Assembly (NCBI GenBank): GCA_027484425.1
Contig: JAIXSZ010000062.1
Span: forward strand, 1 to 46,599
DNA: 46,599 bases
Direction of reading: 5' to 3'
From: Sphingobacteriales bacterium
Lineage (GTDB): Bacteria; Bacteroidota; Bacteroidia; Chitinophagales; Chitinophagaceae
Shown: one piece after another, positions 8,322 to 17,493 of the stretch
Position numbering within the stretch: position 1 is the first letter of the stretch
Layout of the letters: each line of letters begins with the position of its first letter
Program-made: the position numbers and the translations under genes
Notes under the pieces: generated by a model
Database searches by the model: none
The model's input: the letters and a program-made list of their open reading frames with translations, nothing else
What the model was told of the DNA's origin: nothing

Positions 8322-9071
8322 CTAATGATTAGATGAGTTTTTCTTTGCTCGTAGGTTTAGCATTTCTACTAATATTGAGAATGCCATTGCAAAGTAAATG
8401 TAACCTTTAGGGATACCATTTTCAAAGCCTTCTGCTATGAGTGACACACCTATTAGCAATAAGAAAGAGAGAGCTAACATCTTTACAGTAGGGTGATTAT
8501 TGACAAATCTGCTCACTGCACCCGAGGCGAAAAACATAATGCCTACAGCTATTATTACCGCAGCTATCATTACTTCTACATGGCTAGCCATACCAACTGC
8601 AGTGATTACGGAATCGAGAGAAAAAACTATATCCAGCACCAGAATTTGAAATATAATGCTGGTAAAAGAATGCACCTTTACATTTTTTTGTTTGTGCTCT
8701 TCTCCTTCCAGTTTTTCATGTATTTCGGCAGTGCTTTTGTAAATAAGAAAAAGTCCACCTATTATTAATATCAAGTCTCTGCCAGATATTTCTAGTTTTT
8801 CGAGCAATATTGAGTCAGTTAAGCCAATCCAATGTCCGGGATTGAATAAACCACCTTTTAGTTTCATCACCCAGCTAATTGATAATAGGAGTAAGATTCT
8901 TGTTATCATGGCTAAAGCTAGCCCAGTTTTTCTTGCTTTTTCTTGCTGGTGGGCAGGTAGTTTGCCAGTAAGTATAGAAATGAATACGATGTTGTCTATT
9001 CCTAATACTATTTCAAGAACTGTAAGGGTAATGAGTGATATCCATATTTCAGGATTAGAAAACCATTCCAT
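8322..9071 (-). CDS. TerC-family integral membrane protein
   Basis: 249 residues with seven or more hydrophobic segments. The two family signatures are visible: E-x-VLGIDNIVF near residues 20-30 and DIVFSLDSVITAVGMA near 147-162, each bringing acidic residues into the membrane. The family (TerC/YkoY/YgdQ) has been linked to tellurite resistance and manganese export during protein metalation; substrate here is unknown. It converges on the kinase gene 4986-8174 and is unrelated to it in orientation. Length fits the shorter family members without a CBS/CorC extension. Confidence 0.9.
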   Translation of the reverse strand: MEWFSNPEIWISLITLTVLEIVLGIDNIVFISILTGKLPAHQQEKARKTGLALAMITRILLLLSISWVMKLKGGLFNPGHWIGLTDSILLEKLEISGRDLILIIGGLFLIYKSTAEIHEKLEGEEHKQKNVKVHSFTSIIFQILVLDIVFSLDSVITAVGMASHVEVMIAAVIIAVGIMFFASGAVSRFVNNHPTVKMLALSFLLLIGVSLIAEGFENGIPKGYIYFAMAFSILVEMLNLRAKKNSSNH

Positions 9072-9370
9072 ATTGTGTAAAAATCTATTAATTTTAAGAT
9101 TGCAAATGTACGTAAGTATAGTATTATGGCGTACATAATATTATTAGTTTACGATTAGAGTCTGTAACATTCTAAGTTAAAGTAACACTAGGTTAGAATT
9201 GCTGGTACAGTGTTGTAAATTTTAATCTTTGGGTTATATCTATGTTGCTATAATAGGTGGCAAGTTTTCTTTGTTTATTGTTCGGGTAAGGTTAGGGATA
9301 CTATTACAAGTAACATCTACTGTCGTCGATTTAATATTTTCGAAACCAATATTGATATTACCTTTACCTT
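9072..9370. other. Intergenic gap, divergent TerC and prmC
   Basis: AT-rich spacer between two divergent genes. No RNA gene, repeat or small gene was recognised; it presumably holds both promoters. An AATCTTTG near 9221-9228 approaches the TAnnTTTG box, but no -33 partner was clear. Confidence 0.5.
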
Positions 9371-10228
9371 ATGCATACTTTGGCAACAGCTTATTATTCG
9401 ATGAGGGATGCTCTTCTTAACTTATATGACGACAGAGAATCGACTGCTATAGCACATGAAGTTTTGGAGTATTTGACTGGGATGACAAAAACAGAGAGAC
9501 TTATTAACAAAGAAAGATATCTCAGTAAAGAACAACAAAATAAGTATGAAGATATTCTGATCACGTTAACCAATAGTGTCCCACTACAATACGCTTTAGG
9601 GGAAGCATGGTTTATGGGAGAAAGGTATGTGGTAAACAATAGTGTGCTGATACCTAGACCAGAAACTGAAGAACTAGTAGCCTGGATAGGAGAGGAATGT
9701 AGTGCGGCAAAAGAAACATTATCTGTAATGGAAGTGGGAACAGGTAGTGGTTGTATTTCGATATCGATTTACAAGATGTTGGGAAATGTTATAATTGAAT
9801 CTTGTGATGTAAGTAGTGATGCATTAGATGTTGCAGCAACAAACGCAGATAACTTAGGTGCTGTAATTGAATTCAAGAAGGTAAATTTTTTAAACTGGGA
9901 TGAGTATAATTGGAAAGAAAAATATGATGTTATTGTATCAAACCCGCCTTATATACCTCTGTCAGTGAAAGATAAACTGCACAGTAATGTAGTAAACAAT
10001 GAGCCACATGTAGCTTTGTTTGTACCAAATGATGATCCATTAGTGTTTTATAAGGCAATTGCAGCATTTGGTAAGCAGCACTTAGGAGAAAATGGCAGAA
10101 TATATTGTGAGCTAGATACGGATAATGCTATGAGAACTAAGTTTATGTTTGAAAAGGAGGGGTATAAGAATGTGGAAATAAAGCATGACATGAATGGTAA
10201 CATGAGAATGATAAGGGCAATGAAGTAA
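9371..10228 (+). CDS. prmC: Peptide chain release factor N5-glutamine methyltransferase
   Basis: 285 residues, usual length for PrmC/HemK. The N-terminal helical domain (1-80) binds release factor; the C-terminal Rossmann methyltransferase carries the SAM motif EVGTGSGCIS (121-130) and the catalytic NPPY signature at 191-194 (VSNPPYIPL), specific for glutamine or adenine amide methylation. The RPETEELV stretch (96-103) is also typical of PrmC. It methylates the GGQ glutamine of RF1/RF2 and acts in the cytoplasm. The ATG at 9371 gives the expected N-terminus. It ends 26 bp before the next gene and probably shares its transcript. Confidence 0.95.
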   Translation: MHTLATAYYSMRDALLNLYDDRESTAIAHEVLEYLTGMTKTERLINKERYLSKEQQNKYEDILITLTNSVPLQYALGEAWFMGERYVVNNSVLIPRPETEELVAWIGEECSAAKETLSVMEVGTGSGCISISIYKMLGNVIIESCDVSSDALDVAATNADNLGAVIEFKKVNFLNWDEYNWKEKYDVIVSNPPYIPLSVKDKLHSNVVNNEPHVALFVPNDDPLVFYKAIAAFGKQHLGENGRIYCELDTDNAMRTKFMFEKEGYKNVEIKHDMNGNMRMIRAMK

Positions 10229-10254
10229 AGAATTTTCAATCTTTGGCAAGCATA

Positions 10255-11883
10255 ATGAGTAGGATAAGACAGAATAGTAAAAATGTATCTTTTTGGGTTG
10301 CGGCATTATTTTTTATAGTGGTGGTATATTTGTTGTTTCCACTTTATCAATATAATGTAGATCCTGATGGAACTTCCTATTTAAGAATTGCCCAAAGATA
10401 TGCGTCTGGCGACTATGCTACAGCTATCAATGGATTATGGAGCCCATGGGCATGTTGGCTTACAGCGTTGCTTATAAATTGTGGTTTACCTCCGATACCG
10501 GCATCTATAGTTATAAATTCAATAGGTGGGGTTGGTTTTTTGTATATATCAGATTCGATTTTTAGGAAGTTTAAGTTTTCTGTTTATGTAATTTGGTTTT
10601 TCAATATTTCATTGGCGTTTTTCTTGGTTTTTGCTGTGTTTTGGCAAACCTTCAACGATCTGTGGCAAGCATTTTTGTTGCTTACTATTTTGCGTGTGAT
10701 GATGAGTAACGACTACCCAAAACAACCCATGTTGTGGGTTGCAACTGGTGTATTAGCTACCATAGCCTATTATTCTAAGGCCTATTCATTGCCTTTTTTT
10801 ATACTGAATACTTTTTGTTGTTCGTGGATAATATCTGGTGGCAACAAAGTATTGTGGGTCAAAATGGTGTTAATACCAATTTCAATATTGATTGTAGGAG
10901 CACTGCCATGGGTATATGCATTGCATGCGAAATATGGTATATGGGGTGCCTCGACAGCTGGGCCGTTAAATATGGCTTGGTATTTGGTAGGTCATCCATA
11001 TTGGAAAGAGGGAATTGACATATTGGTTCCTCCTGTTTATGCAGATTCTCCTTATTATTGGGAAGATCCTTATTTGGTGAATGGGATTATGCCCAAGTTT
11101 ACTGATTCATGGTTTTTGTTTGGTAAACAGCTACTAAGAGTGGGCTATAACTGCATAATGATGGTATACTCAATGTGTGAGATTACTTTGTTTATGCCAT
11201 TTGTAGGTATATACATGCTTCGCAGTTTTATACTCAGGTCACGTTTTTCAGGTTTGCCTGCACCAACAAAACTTGTTTATTTATCCTTTATGTTGTTGCC
11301 ACTAGGTTATATAATGGTTCACTTCGAGTCGCGTTATATGTGGTATATGCTTCCTTTGGCTATGGTGGCGATGGTATTCCTGATAGAAGACATAGCGCGA
11401 AAATATGGTTGGGGTAAAACGAATTTAATTTTACTTTTTTCGGTGTCTATTGTATTGTTTCCGATATGGCAACTGATTAAAACTGCCAATTTGGGAAAAG
11501 CAGAGTATGAATATGCACAGAGGTTAAAGCAGAAATTTCGAAATTCTATAGATGTGGTTTCTAACATGCATCCGAGGCATTTGTCAAAGATTGCTTATTT
11601 CTCGGGCATAAGATTTTTTGTTATTAATAGGCAAGTTTTGCCAGCCAATGTAGAAGATACGAATGCTCTTAAAAGTAGGAATACCAGGGATTTGGTAGAA
11701 GATGTAGGGAAGAACAACGTGCCATTTTATATGTATGCAAAGCCTGGAAGTAAGTGGTTGAAGAATCCAGGGTTTGATAATTTGTTTTTTGAGAATATGA
11801 ACGACAGTTCAGGTGCTATGGGAATGGGAATAAAATACGAAGATGTTTTGAGTGGAATTACAATTTACGAGTTAGGCTATTAG
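10255..11883 (+). CDS. GT-C-type multi-pass membrane glycosyltransferase-like protein
   Basis: 542 residues if started at the ATG at 10255 (MSRIRQNSK); an in-frame TTG at 10243 would add four residues and is less likely. There are about ten membrane helices. After the first comes a loop with DPDGTSYLRIAQRYASGDY followed by GLWSPW, the acidic first periplasmic loop seen in GT-C enzymes of the ArnT/PMT/Dol-P-Man class. The last about 130 residues are soluble. Such enzymes use polyprenyl-phosphate sugars to glycosylate lipids or proteins on the outer face of the inner membrane. Substrate cannot be told. It overlaps the convergent gene at 11880 by four bases. Confidence 0.65.
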   Translation: MSRIRQNSKNVSFWVAALFFIVVVYLLFPLYQYNVDPDGTSYLRIAQRYASGDYATAINGLWSPWACWLTALLINCGLPPIPASIVINSIGGVGFLYISDSIFRKFKFSVYVIWFFNISLAFFLVFAVFWQTFNDLWQAFLLLTILRVMMSNDYPKQPMLWVATGVLATIAYYSKAYSLPFFILNTFCCSWIISGGNKVLWVKMVLIPISILIVGALPWVYALHAKYGIWGASTAGPLNMAWYLVGHPYWKEGIDILVPPVYADSPYYWEDPYLVNGIMPKFTDSWFLFGKQLLRVGYNCIMMVYSMCEITLFMPFVGIYMLRSFILRSRFSGLPAPTKLVYLSFMLLPLGYIMVHFESRYMWYMLPLAMVAMVFLIEDIARKYGWGKTNLILLFSVSIVLFPIWQLIKTANLGKAEYEYAQRLKQKFRNSIDVVSNMHPRHLSKIAYFSGIRFFVINRQVLPANVEDTNALKSRNTRDLVEDVGKNNVPFYMYAKPGSKWLKNPGFDNLFFENMNDSSGAMGMGIKYEDVLSGITIYELGY

Positions 11884-12431
11884 TTATCATTCTGTTGAAA
11901 TTTGCTTGCGATTGTCAATTGTTCGCGGAAAATTTCAGAACTTCTAACATTGATTCTGCCACCGTATGCTACTTCGGGGAGGTAAATACGTATATGTTCG
12001 GGATATTGGTTGTCAAAAAAATGAATATCGGAATTACTGAGTTTGCAATGTAGTGTTACACCGGGTTTGTCGTCTTCTTTGTTTATGGAACCACATCCTT
12101 TGCAGCTCCTTTCTTTATAATCTGTGGTAAGCCAAAGTGATCGACCTTGTTCGGTGACAATTTCTATTTTAGTGTTTTGGGGTACTATGAAGTTAATTCC
12201 CTCCAACGATAATTTTAGTGCGAGTTTGTATCCACACTCTTTAGAGTAGGTGAAACTATAATAAGTCTTGAGTGGGTTTTTGGGGTTGGGTCGTTGTAAT
12301 ATTTTCCATTCAGTGTTGCTGGAATGTACACAATGTGTAGGAGATAGTTTTTCCATTATACTATCTCTATTTGGTGACTGACCAAAACATAATAATGGAG
12401 ATAATAGAACGAAAAATGCTAACGACTTCAT
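11880..12431 (-). CDS. Secreted protein of unknown function
   Basis: 183 residues. A clear signal peptide (about 1-18, cleavage after CFGQ) marks export to the periplasm or surface. The mature part contains six cysteines, including a KERSCKGCGS cluster near residue 110, and beta-rich sequence (IVPQNTKIEIVTEQG, YPEHIRIYLPE). No family was recognised. It is the last of three small minus-strand genes for exported proteins (12807, 12492, 11880) and overlaps the end of the glycosyltransferase-like gene 10255-11883 tail to tail. Confidence 0.65.
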   Translation of the reverse strand: MKSLAFFVLLSPLLCFGQSPNRDSIMEKLSPTHCVHSSNTEWKILQRPNPKNPLKTYYSFTYSKECGYKLALKLSLEGINFIVPQNTKIEIVTEQGRSLWLTTDYKERSCKGCGSINKEDDKPGVTLHCKLSNSDIHFFDNQYPEHIRIYLPEVAYGGRINVRSSEIFREQLTIASKFQQNDN

Positions 12432-12491
12432 TTGAACTAGTGATAGATTGAGTGTAGTAACCTGTAGCAGATGGTATTTGGGTTATTTTAA

Positions 12492-12686
12492 TTATTTCCA
12501 GATTTCTCTGTTGTACCAGTTCTTTTTGTACCACTTTGTTTTGTACTGGTTATAATGTTCTACCTTTTTTTGTCCGTTTTTATCTTTATATATAGAGTAC
12601 CAGCGTCTGCGAGGCAAACAACTGCTGAACGATGAAATGATAAGAATTATAATGAGTGAGGCAAGTATTGTTTTTTGAATTTTCAT
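12492..12686 (-). CDS. Small lipoprotein, unknown function
   Basis: 64 residues. A hydrophobic signal of about 22 residues ends in a lipobox-like SSFSSC, followed by a short, very basic and aromatic stretch (LPRRRWYSIYKDKNGQKK, WYKKNWYNREIWK). Small Trp/Tyr/Lys-rich lipoproteins of this sort are frequent in Bacteroidota but uncharacterised. It lies 60 bp upstream of 11880-12431 on the same strand. Confidence 0.5.
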   Translation of the reverse strand: MKIQKTILASLIIILIISSFSSCLPRRRWYSIYKDKNGQKKVEHYNQYKTKWYKKNWYNREIWK

Positions 12687-12806
12687 GTTTTTTTAGGTTT
12701 GTATATCCTTTGCTTGACATAATATACACCTGTTAGATGCTTTATGTATTTGTTGGATATATGGCTTAACTTTTGTAGTGATTGTAACTACTTATAACAA
12801 TGTGAA

Positions 12807-13049
12807 TTACTCTACTGAACATTTTGCATTAGGTACCCCATATCTGCTCTGTAGTATGGTTTGATGCCTCATGCATTCTAGAACTGGTCCACCAGTTTTG
12901 CCGCCATTTAGTGCATATTGCACTCTGGTTTCTATACCACCAGCCTGAAAGTAGTAACAATAACATGTTGTAGTGCTTTCGGGTTTTTTCTTTGTACAGC
13001 TCGTGGCTACTAGAATTATAGTTAGTAACAGTAAAGATGTTTTTTTCAT
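12807..13049 (-). CDS. Small Cys-rich lipoprotein, unknown function
   Basis: 80 residues: signal sequence with lipobox LVATSC (Cys about 18), then a basic linker and a compact domain with TTTCYCYYF, VLECMRHQ and a final NAKCSVE, giving four further cysteines. No family recognised. It is the first of three consecutive small exported-protein genes on this strand. Confidence 0.55.
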   Translation of the reverse strand: MKKTSLLLLTIILVATSCTKKKPESTTTCYCYYFQAGGIETRVQYALNGGKTGGPVLECMRHQTILQSRYGVPNAKCSVE

Positions 13050-13348
13050 TTTTTATAATTTTTCGACATCAGTAACACGAATAGAATATGTAAAATACAA
13101 ATTGCAGTGCTATATTACCATATCACATTATGCATCAAAAATACAGTTTTTATTAACAAGATTCAACAAGTCATTATCAACAAAAATAAAGTCAGGTATT
13201 TTTAATCGTTGTTTTTATTCATTTGGTGGTAAATCAATGCAGTTTGCTGGATCAATGAATGTTGATTTTAATGAATACTTGTTGGTTGAGTACGTTGCAA
13301 TTAGTTGTTTTCAAATGGCTTATTAATTTTTATTGTTTTCTTTGTGTA
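13050..13348. other. Intergenic gap, divergent lipoprotein and deacetylase genes
   Basis: AT-rich spacer. The reading frame of the deacetylase stays open back to 13259, but that extension is not protein-like. No RNA gene or repeat was recognised. Confidence 0.45.
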
Positions 13349-13987
13349 ATGGCATCGTATTGGGTGAAATCTCCGACATGGATGAGGTGTTTTTTTCCAA
13401 CAGAAATGATATGGGATATTCCGTTGGGTGTTAAATCATCTTCGGTGTATATCACATTTGATGATGGTCCGCACCCAGTAATAACTCCATTTGTGCTTGA
13501 TGAGTTGGGTAAGTATAATGCCAAAGCTACTTTTTTTTGTGTGGGTAATAATGTGGCTCGTTTCCCGGAGACATATAACAGGTTGATAGCTGAAGGGCAC
13601 AAAGTTGGGAATCATACATACAATCATGTAAATGGATGGAAAACAACCAATAATCATTATTTAAGAAACATAGAGCAGGCTGCACGGCATATTGATAGTT
13701 TATTATTCAGACCACCGTATGGGAGAATTAAGCTTTCGCAATATCGTAAACTAAAAAAGCTAAATCCTGGATGGAAGGTTTGTATGTGGGATGTGTTGAG
13801 TGGTGATTTTGACAATTCGATTTCTGCTGAGCAATGTGCAAAAAATGTTGTGAGTCATATTCAACCTGGTAGTGTAGTGGTATTTCATGATAGTGATAAG
13901 GCAAAAGACCGAATGGAGTATGCATTGCCAATTGTACTAAAGCATTGTTCTGATAATGGTTGGGGTATGGAGGCGTTACCTAGTTAA
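13349..13987 (+). CDS. Polysaccharide deacetylase (NodB homology, CE4)
   Basis: 212 residues from the ATG at 13349 (MASYWVKSPTW); the longer frame from 13259 adds residues unlike the family. NodB signatures are present: TFDDGPHP (D38, D39, general base and metal ligand), the zinc-binding HTYNH (H89 and H93), RPPYG (121-125) and VVFHDSD near 180. These enzymes remove N-acetyl or O-acetyl groups from peptidoglycan, chitin-like chains or exopolysaccharides. No signal peptide is visible in the short form, though the extra N-terminus of the longer frame is hydrophobic and could be one if translated. It is followed 41 bp later by the TatD gene, likely the same transcript. Confidence 0.88.
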   Translation: MASYWVKSPTWMRCFFPTEMIWDIPLGVKSSSVYITFDDGPHPVITPFVLDELGKYNAKATFFCVGNNVARFPETYNRLIAEGHKVGNHTYNHVNGWKTTNNHYLRNIEQAARHIDSLLFRPPYGRIKLSQYRKLKKLNPGWKVCMWDVLSGDFDNSISAEQCAKNVVSHIQPGSVVVFHDSDKAKDRMEYALPIVLKHCSDNGWGMEALPS

Positions 13988-14028
13988 AGATGTTTTGCTT
14001 TCTGTCATTTGCTTTAGTTTTGTGCACT

Positions 14029-14793
14029 ATGATATTGATAGATACACACACACATTTGTATGATGAACAGTTTTTGACTGACGATGAACAAATAGATCGT
14101 GCGGTAGCAGCTGGTGTGGAGCGAATGTATATGCCAAATTGTGATAGTAGTACTATATTGCCAATGTTACAGCTTGCCGATAAATATCCTCAGCAATGTA
14201 TGCCAATGATGGGGCTACACCCGTGCTACGTAAAAGACGATTATATGAATGAGTTGTCTGTAGTTAGTCAGTGGTTAAATGATCGTAAATTTTCGGCGGT
14301 AGGTGAGGTTGGTCTTGATTACTATTGGGATATGACTTGGAAGGATCAACAAATTGAAGCATTTGAATATCAGATTGATTTGGCTTTACAGCATCAACTA
14401 CCAATAGTGATACATAGTCGTGAGTCTACACCAGACTGCATCAACATTGTAGAGCGCAAACAAAACGGTAGGTTAAAAGGTATTTTTCACTGCTTTAGTG
14501 GGAATGTAGATGAAGCGATGGCTATAACCAATTTGGGTTTCTGCTTAGGTATAGGGGGCGTAGTTACTTACAAAAAGAGTTTATTACCAGAGATATTAAA
14601 GTCGGTGTCTATTGATAGTATAGTTCTGGAAACAGATGCACCTTATCTGGCGCCGGTGCCCTATCGAGGTAAGCGTAATGAAAGTAGTTATATTCCTATT
14701 ATAGCTGCTAAAGTGGCTGAAGTGTATGGGTTAAGTATACATGATGTAGCCAATGTAACTACAGCAAATGCTATTAGGGTTTTTGAGGAATAA
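14029..14793 (+). CDS. TatD-family metal-dependent hydrolase / DNase
   Basis: 254 residues from ATG 14029 (MILIDTHTHLYDE). An ATG at 13990 is in frame but adds a hydrophobic stretch not found in the family, and the metal-binding HTH motif should be near the start. Motifs: DTHTHL (metal site), GLHPCY, GEVGLDYYWD (Glu ligand), IVIHSRES, GIFHCFSG and ETDAPYLAP (catalytic Asp). Family members are cytoplasmic 3'-5' exonucleases or related amidohydrolase-fold enzymes used in DNA quality control. Confidence 0.92.
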   Translation: MILIDTHTHLYDEQFLTDDEQIDRAVAAGVERMYMPNCDSSTILPMLQLADKYPQQCMPMMGLHPCYVKDDYMNELSVVSQWLNDRKFSAVGEVGLDYYWDMTWKDQQIEAFEYQIDLALQHQLPIVIHSRESTPDCINIVERKQNGRLKGIFHCFSGNVDEAMAITNLGFCLGIGGVVTYKKSLLPEILKSVSIDSIVLETDAPYLAPVPYRGKRNESSYIPIIAAKVAEVYGLSIHDVANVTTANAIRVFEE

Positions 14794-14805
14794 CGAGGTG
14801 AGTGT

Positions 14806-14913
14806 TCATGAAAAATGCAATGTAAATAAGTAGTAAAGAGCAATTTGTACTCCCAGCACTATAAGCAGGAGGGTGTACCATAAATTCCAATTGGTGCTTG
14901 TTTTATCTATCAT
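14806..14913 (-). CDS. 35-residue single-span membrane microprotein
   Basis: A short complete frame: ATG at 14913, TGA at 14808-14806. The product starts MIDKTSTNWNLWYTLLL, continues with a hydrophobic helix of about 20 residues and ends TLHFS. Codon use is protein-like and the layout (polar head with WNLWY at the membrane interface, one helix, short tail) resembles small conserved membrane proteins of Bacteroidota. It converges on the TatD gene (13 bp apart). Function unknown. Confidence 0.6.
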   Translation of the reverse strand: MIDKTSTNWNLWYTLLLIVLGVQIALYYLFTLHFS

Positions 14914-15092
14914 ATTGTGGTTGCTGTTTTATAAAATTAGGTATTTTCCTGCAGTAATAGTTTATTGTTTTTGCCGAAAATATTTGCACAAAGTGTAATG
15001 TCAAATTGTGGATATCTTCTTTTTGGAAATAGAAAAGCTGTGTCAAATTGATCTAATTTTGGAGTATTAAATAATGTTATAAAAACCGAAAA

Positions 15093-16088
15093 ATGGCAGA
15101 CGATAAATTAAAAGTATTGAAGCTAGCGCTCGACAAAATCGAGAAAGATTATGGTAAGGGATCTGTGATGATGCTTGGTGACAAGCAGAAAGAGAAGATG
15201 GATGTAATAAGTACTGGGTCGATAGGTCTTGATATGGCGTTGGGTGTGGGTGGCTTGCCGGCTGGTAGGATCGTAGAGATTTATGGTCCTGAATCGTCTG
15301 GTAAAACGACCATTGCAATACATACGATAGCACAGTCGCAGAAAAAAGGTGGGATATGTGCAATAATAGACGCGGAACACGCATTTGACGCTAGCTACGC
15401 ACGCAAACTAGGAGTTGATGTAGATAATCTGATAATATCGCAACCAGATTATGGTGAGCAGGGATTGGAGATAGCTGATAGGCTAATATCTTCTGGTGCG
15501 GTAGATGTAGTGGTTATAGACTCAGTAGCAGCACTGGTGCCTAAGGGAGAGCTAGAAGGAGAAATGGGGGAAAGTAAAATGGGGCTACAGGCACGTCTAA
15601 TGAGTCAGGCGCTACGTAAGCTTACAGCGACGATTTCGCGTACGGGATGCTGTTGTATTTTTATCAACCAGCTTCGTGAAAAGATAGGAGTAATGTTTGG
15701 GAATCCAGAAACAACGACTGGTGGTAATGCATTGAAGTTTTATGCATCGGTGAGGTTGGATATACGCAGAGTGAGCCAAATAAAAGATGGAGATGTGGCA
15801 AGTGGTAACCGCACTAGGGTAAAAGTGGTAAAAAATAAAGTAGCGCCACCGTTCCGCCAAGTGGAGTTTGATATTATATTTGGTGAAGGTATAAGTAAGG
15901 TAGGTGAAATTATAGATATGGGTGTAGAGCTCAATATTTTGCAAAAAAGCGGATCTTGGTTTGCGTATGGCGAAAGTAAAATAGGGCAGGGTAGAGATGC
16001 TGTAAAACAGTTTTTGAATGACAACCCTGGTGTAGCTGACGAAATAGAGGCTAAAATAAGAGCTGCTCTGCAAATTGGTGCAGAATAA
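15093..16088 (+). CDS. recA: Recombinase A
   Basis: 331 residues. N-terminal [14 protein letters not shown], Walker [10 protein letters not shown] (about 65-73), DAEHAFD (about 94-100), Walker [10 protein letters not shown], the L2 region [20 protein letters not shown] and the [11 protein letters not shown] segment all match RecA closely. It promotes strand exchange in recombinational repair and LexA-type co-cleavage. It is somewhat short at the acidic C-terminus, common in Bacteroidota. A strong terminator follows (16111-16142). TAATTTTG at 15054-15061 fits the -7 box TAnnTTTG, 31 bp before the ATG. Confidence 0.98.
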   Translation: MADDKLKVLKLALDKIEKDYGKGSVMMLGDKQKEKMDVISTGSIGLDMALGVGGLPAGRIVEIYGPESSGKTTIAIHTIAQSQKKGGICAIIDAEHAFDASYARKLGVDVDNLIISQPDYGEQGLEIADRLISSGAVDVVVIDSVAALVPKGELEGEMGESKMGLQARLMSQALRKLTATISRTGCCCIFINQLREKIGVMFGNPETTTGGNALKFYASVRLDIRRVSQIKDGDVASGNRTRVKVVKNKVAPPFRQVEFDIIFGEGISKVGEIIDMGVELNILQKSGSWFAYGESKIGQGRDAVKQFLNDNPGVADEIEAKIRAALQIGAE

Positions 16089-16110
16089 TAAAAGGAATTA
16101 TGTTTTGATA

Positions 16111-16142
16111 AACGGCTGATTTTAATTGATCAGCCGTTTTTT
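16111..16142 (+). terminator. Rho-independent terminator of recA
   Basis: Perfect 10-bp stem AACGGCTGAT / ATCAGCCGTT (16111-16120 with 16129-16138), 8-nt loop, then a run of six T (16137-16142). Located 22 bp after the recA stop. Confidence 0.9.
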
Positions 16143-16311
16143 GTTTTTGGCAATCTCAGCCAAATAACGGTTTGATTTCAAAGTTATTGCATTGTTTATT
16201 TTTTAATTGTAGATGTTGTGTGTAATGAGAGTGTAAATTTTAGGCATTTGTTGACATTTGTCTTGTTATTTTTGGGTTGACTAGGTATTTCGTGACAATA
16301 AAATTCCCTTG

Positions 16312-17475
16312 ATGAAGTCAAAAAATTTACTCATTTACCTCTTTGCGTTTTCGGGTTTGGTGGCGTGTAGTGATGCAAATCGCAAGTTCAACATTATTGG
16401 GGAAATATCGGGAATGCCAGAGCAAACAATTATATTAGAACAATTGGGTGCTAATGATATAGTTTCCATAGTAGATTCTATTACCTCAAAATCTGATGGA
16501 AGATTTGAATTTTCGGGTTCTTCGCCAGAGCCTGGATTATATAGGTTGCATTTTAGGGATAATAAGTTTATTTTACTATCTATCGACAAGGGTAATATAA
16601 AGCTTATTGCAAATTGGGCATCTATAGAGAACTATACTGTGTCTGGGTCGGCCAGTTCTGAGCATTTGAAGCAATTTTTGCTGATATTTAGAGAGAAGGT
16701 CAGGGATTTTAATACTATGAATATAGTATTGGATACGCTGAAGGCAAGAGGAAACGATAGTTTGCTGGCTTTAGCACAGAAAAATTATCAGGAGATGAAT
16801 CAGGAGTTTACCCAGATTATAGAAAACTATGCTGACACTGCTCCTTATCAGCCAAATGCAATATTTGCAGCCCGTATATTGAACCCCGCCAGTGAGGGCG
16901 TTTTTTTAAATTCTTTTACTCAGAGTTTGGGTCGTAGGTTTCCGGATACGAGAATGACTAAAGAGTTTTCGGAATATTTTACTAAGATCAATCTTAATAA
17001 TAACCGGACCGAATTAGCGAAGCCACAATATGTAGAAACGGGAGCAACCGCACCAGAGATTAATTTGCCAGATAAAGATGGTAATCCTGTTGCGTTATCG
17101 TCTTTAAGAGGTAAATATGTGCTTGTTGATTTTTGGGCATCATGGTGTGGGCCATGTAGGGATGAAAATCCCAATGTGGTAGCTGCCTATAAAAAATTTA
17201 AAGATAAGAATTTCACCGTTTATGGTGTTTCAATAGATCATAATAAAGAGAAGTGGGAGCAAGCCGTTAAAGAAGATGGACTTACATGGACGCACGTAAG
17301 TGACCTGAAGGGCTGGTCTTCTGCGGCAGCTGTTACTTACTCTGTACGGTCAATACCTACAAACATACTGGTGGGGCCGGACGGTAAAATAATTGCCCGC
17401 AATTTGCGTGGCGAGCAGCTGAGCGAGATGCTAACTCAGATTTTTGCGGTAGCTGAACAGAAACCTACACCGTAA
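16312..17475 (+). CDS. Thioredoxin-like lipoprotein (TlpA/ResA type with DUF4369-like N-terminus)
   Basis: 387 residues from ATG 16312; a TTG directly before it is not needed. Signal peptide with lipobox GLVAC (Cys 19) anchors it in a membrane. An N-terminal beta domain (FNIIGEISGMPEQTIILEQL, about 25-125) resembles DUF4369; a helical linker follows; the C-terminal thioredoxin fold carries FWASWCGPCRDENP with redox cysteines 279 and 282, plus the cis-Pro loop SIPTNILVGPDG. Such proteins reduce disulfides of c-type cytochromes or other exported proteins in the periplasm. It is monocistronic, converging on 17494. Confidence 0.9.
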   Translation: MKSKNLLIYLFAFSGLVACSDANRKFNIIGEISGMPEQTIILEQLGANDIVSIVDSITSKSDGRFEFSGSSPEPGLYRLHFRDNKFILLSIDKGNIKLIANWASIENYTVSGSASSEHLKQFLLIFREKVRDFNTMNIVLDTLKARGNDSLLALAQKNYQEMNQEFTQIIENYADTAPYQPNAIFAARILNPASEGVFLNSFTQSLGRRFPDTRMTKEFSEYFTKINLNNNRTELAKPQYVETGATAPEINLPDKDGNPVALSSLRGKYVLVDFWASWCGPCRDENPNVVAAYKKFKDKNFTVYGVSIDHNKEKWEQAVKEDGLTWTHVSDLKGWSSAAAVTYSVRSIPTNILVGPDGKIIARNLRGEQLSEMLTQIFAVAEQKPTP

Positions 17476-17493
17476 TTGTATGTTTTGTTATTA

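Noticed and set aside
8493-9138. Plus-strand open frames opposite TerC
   Set aside because: Shadow frames of a conserved membrane protein gene.
13259-13348. Upstream start for the polysaccharide deacetylase
   Set aside because: The 30 extra residues do not resemble family N-termini; kept only as a remote possibility of a signal sequence.
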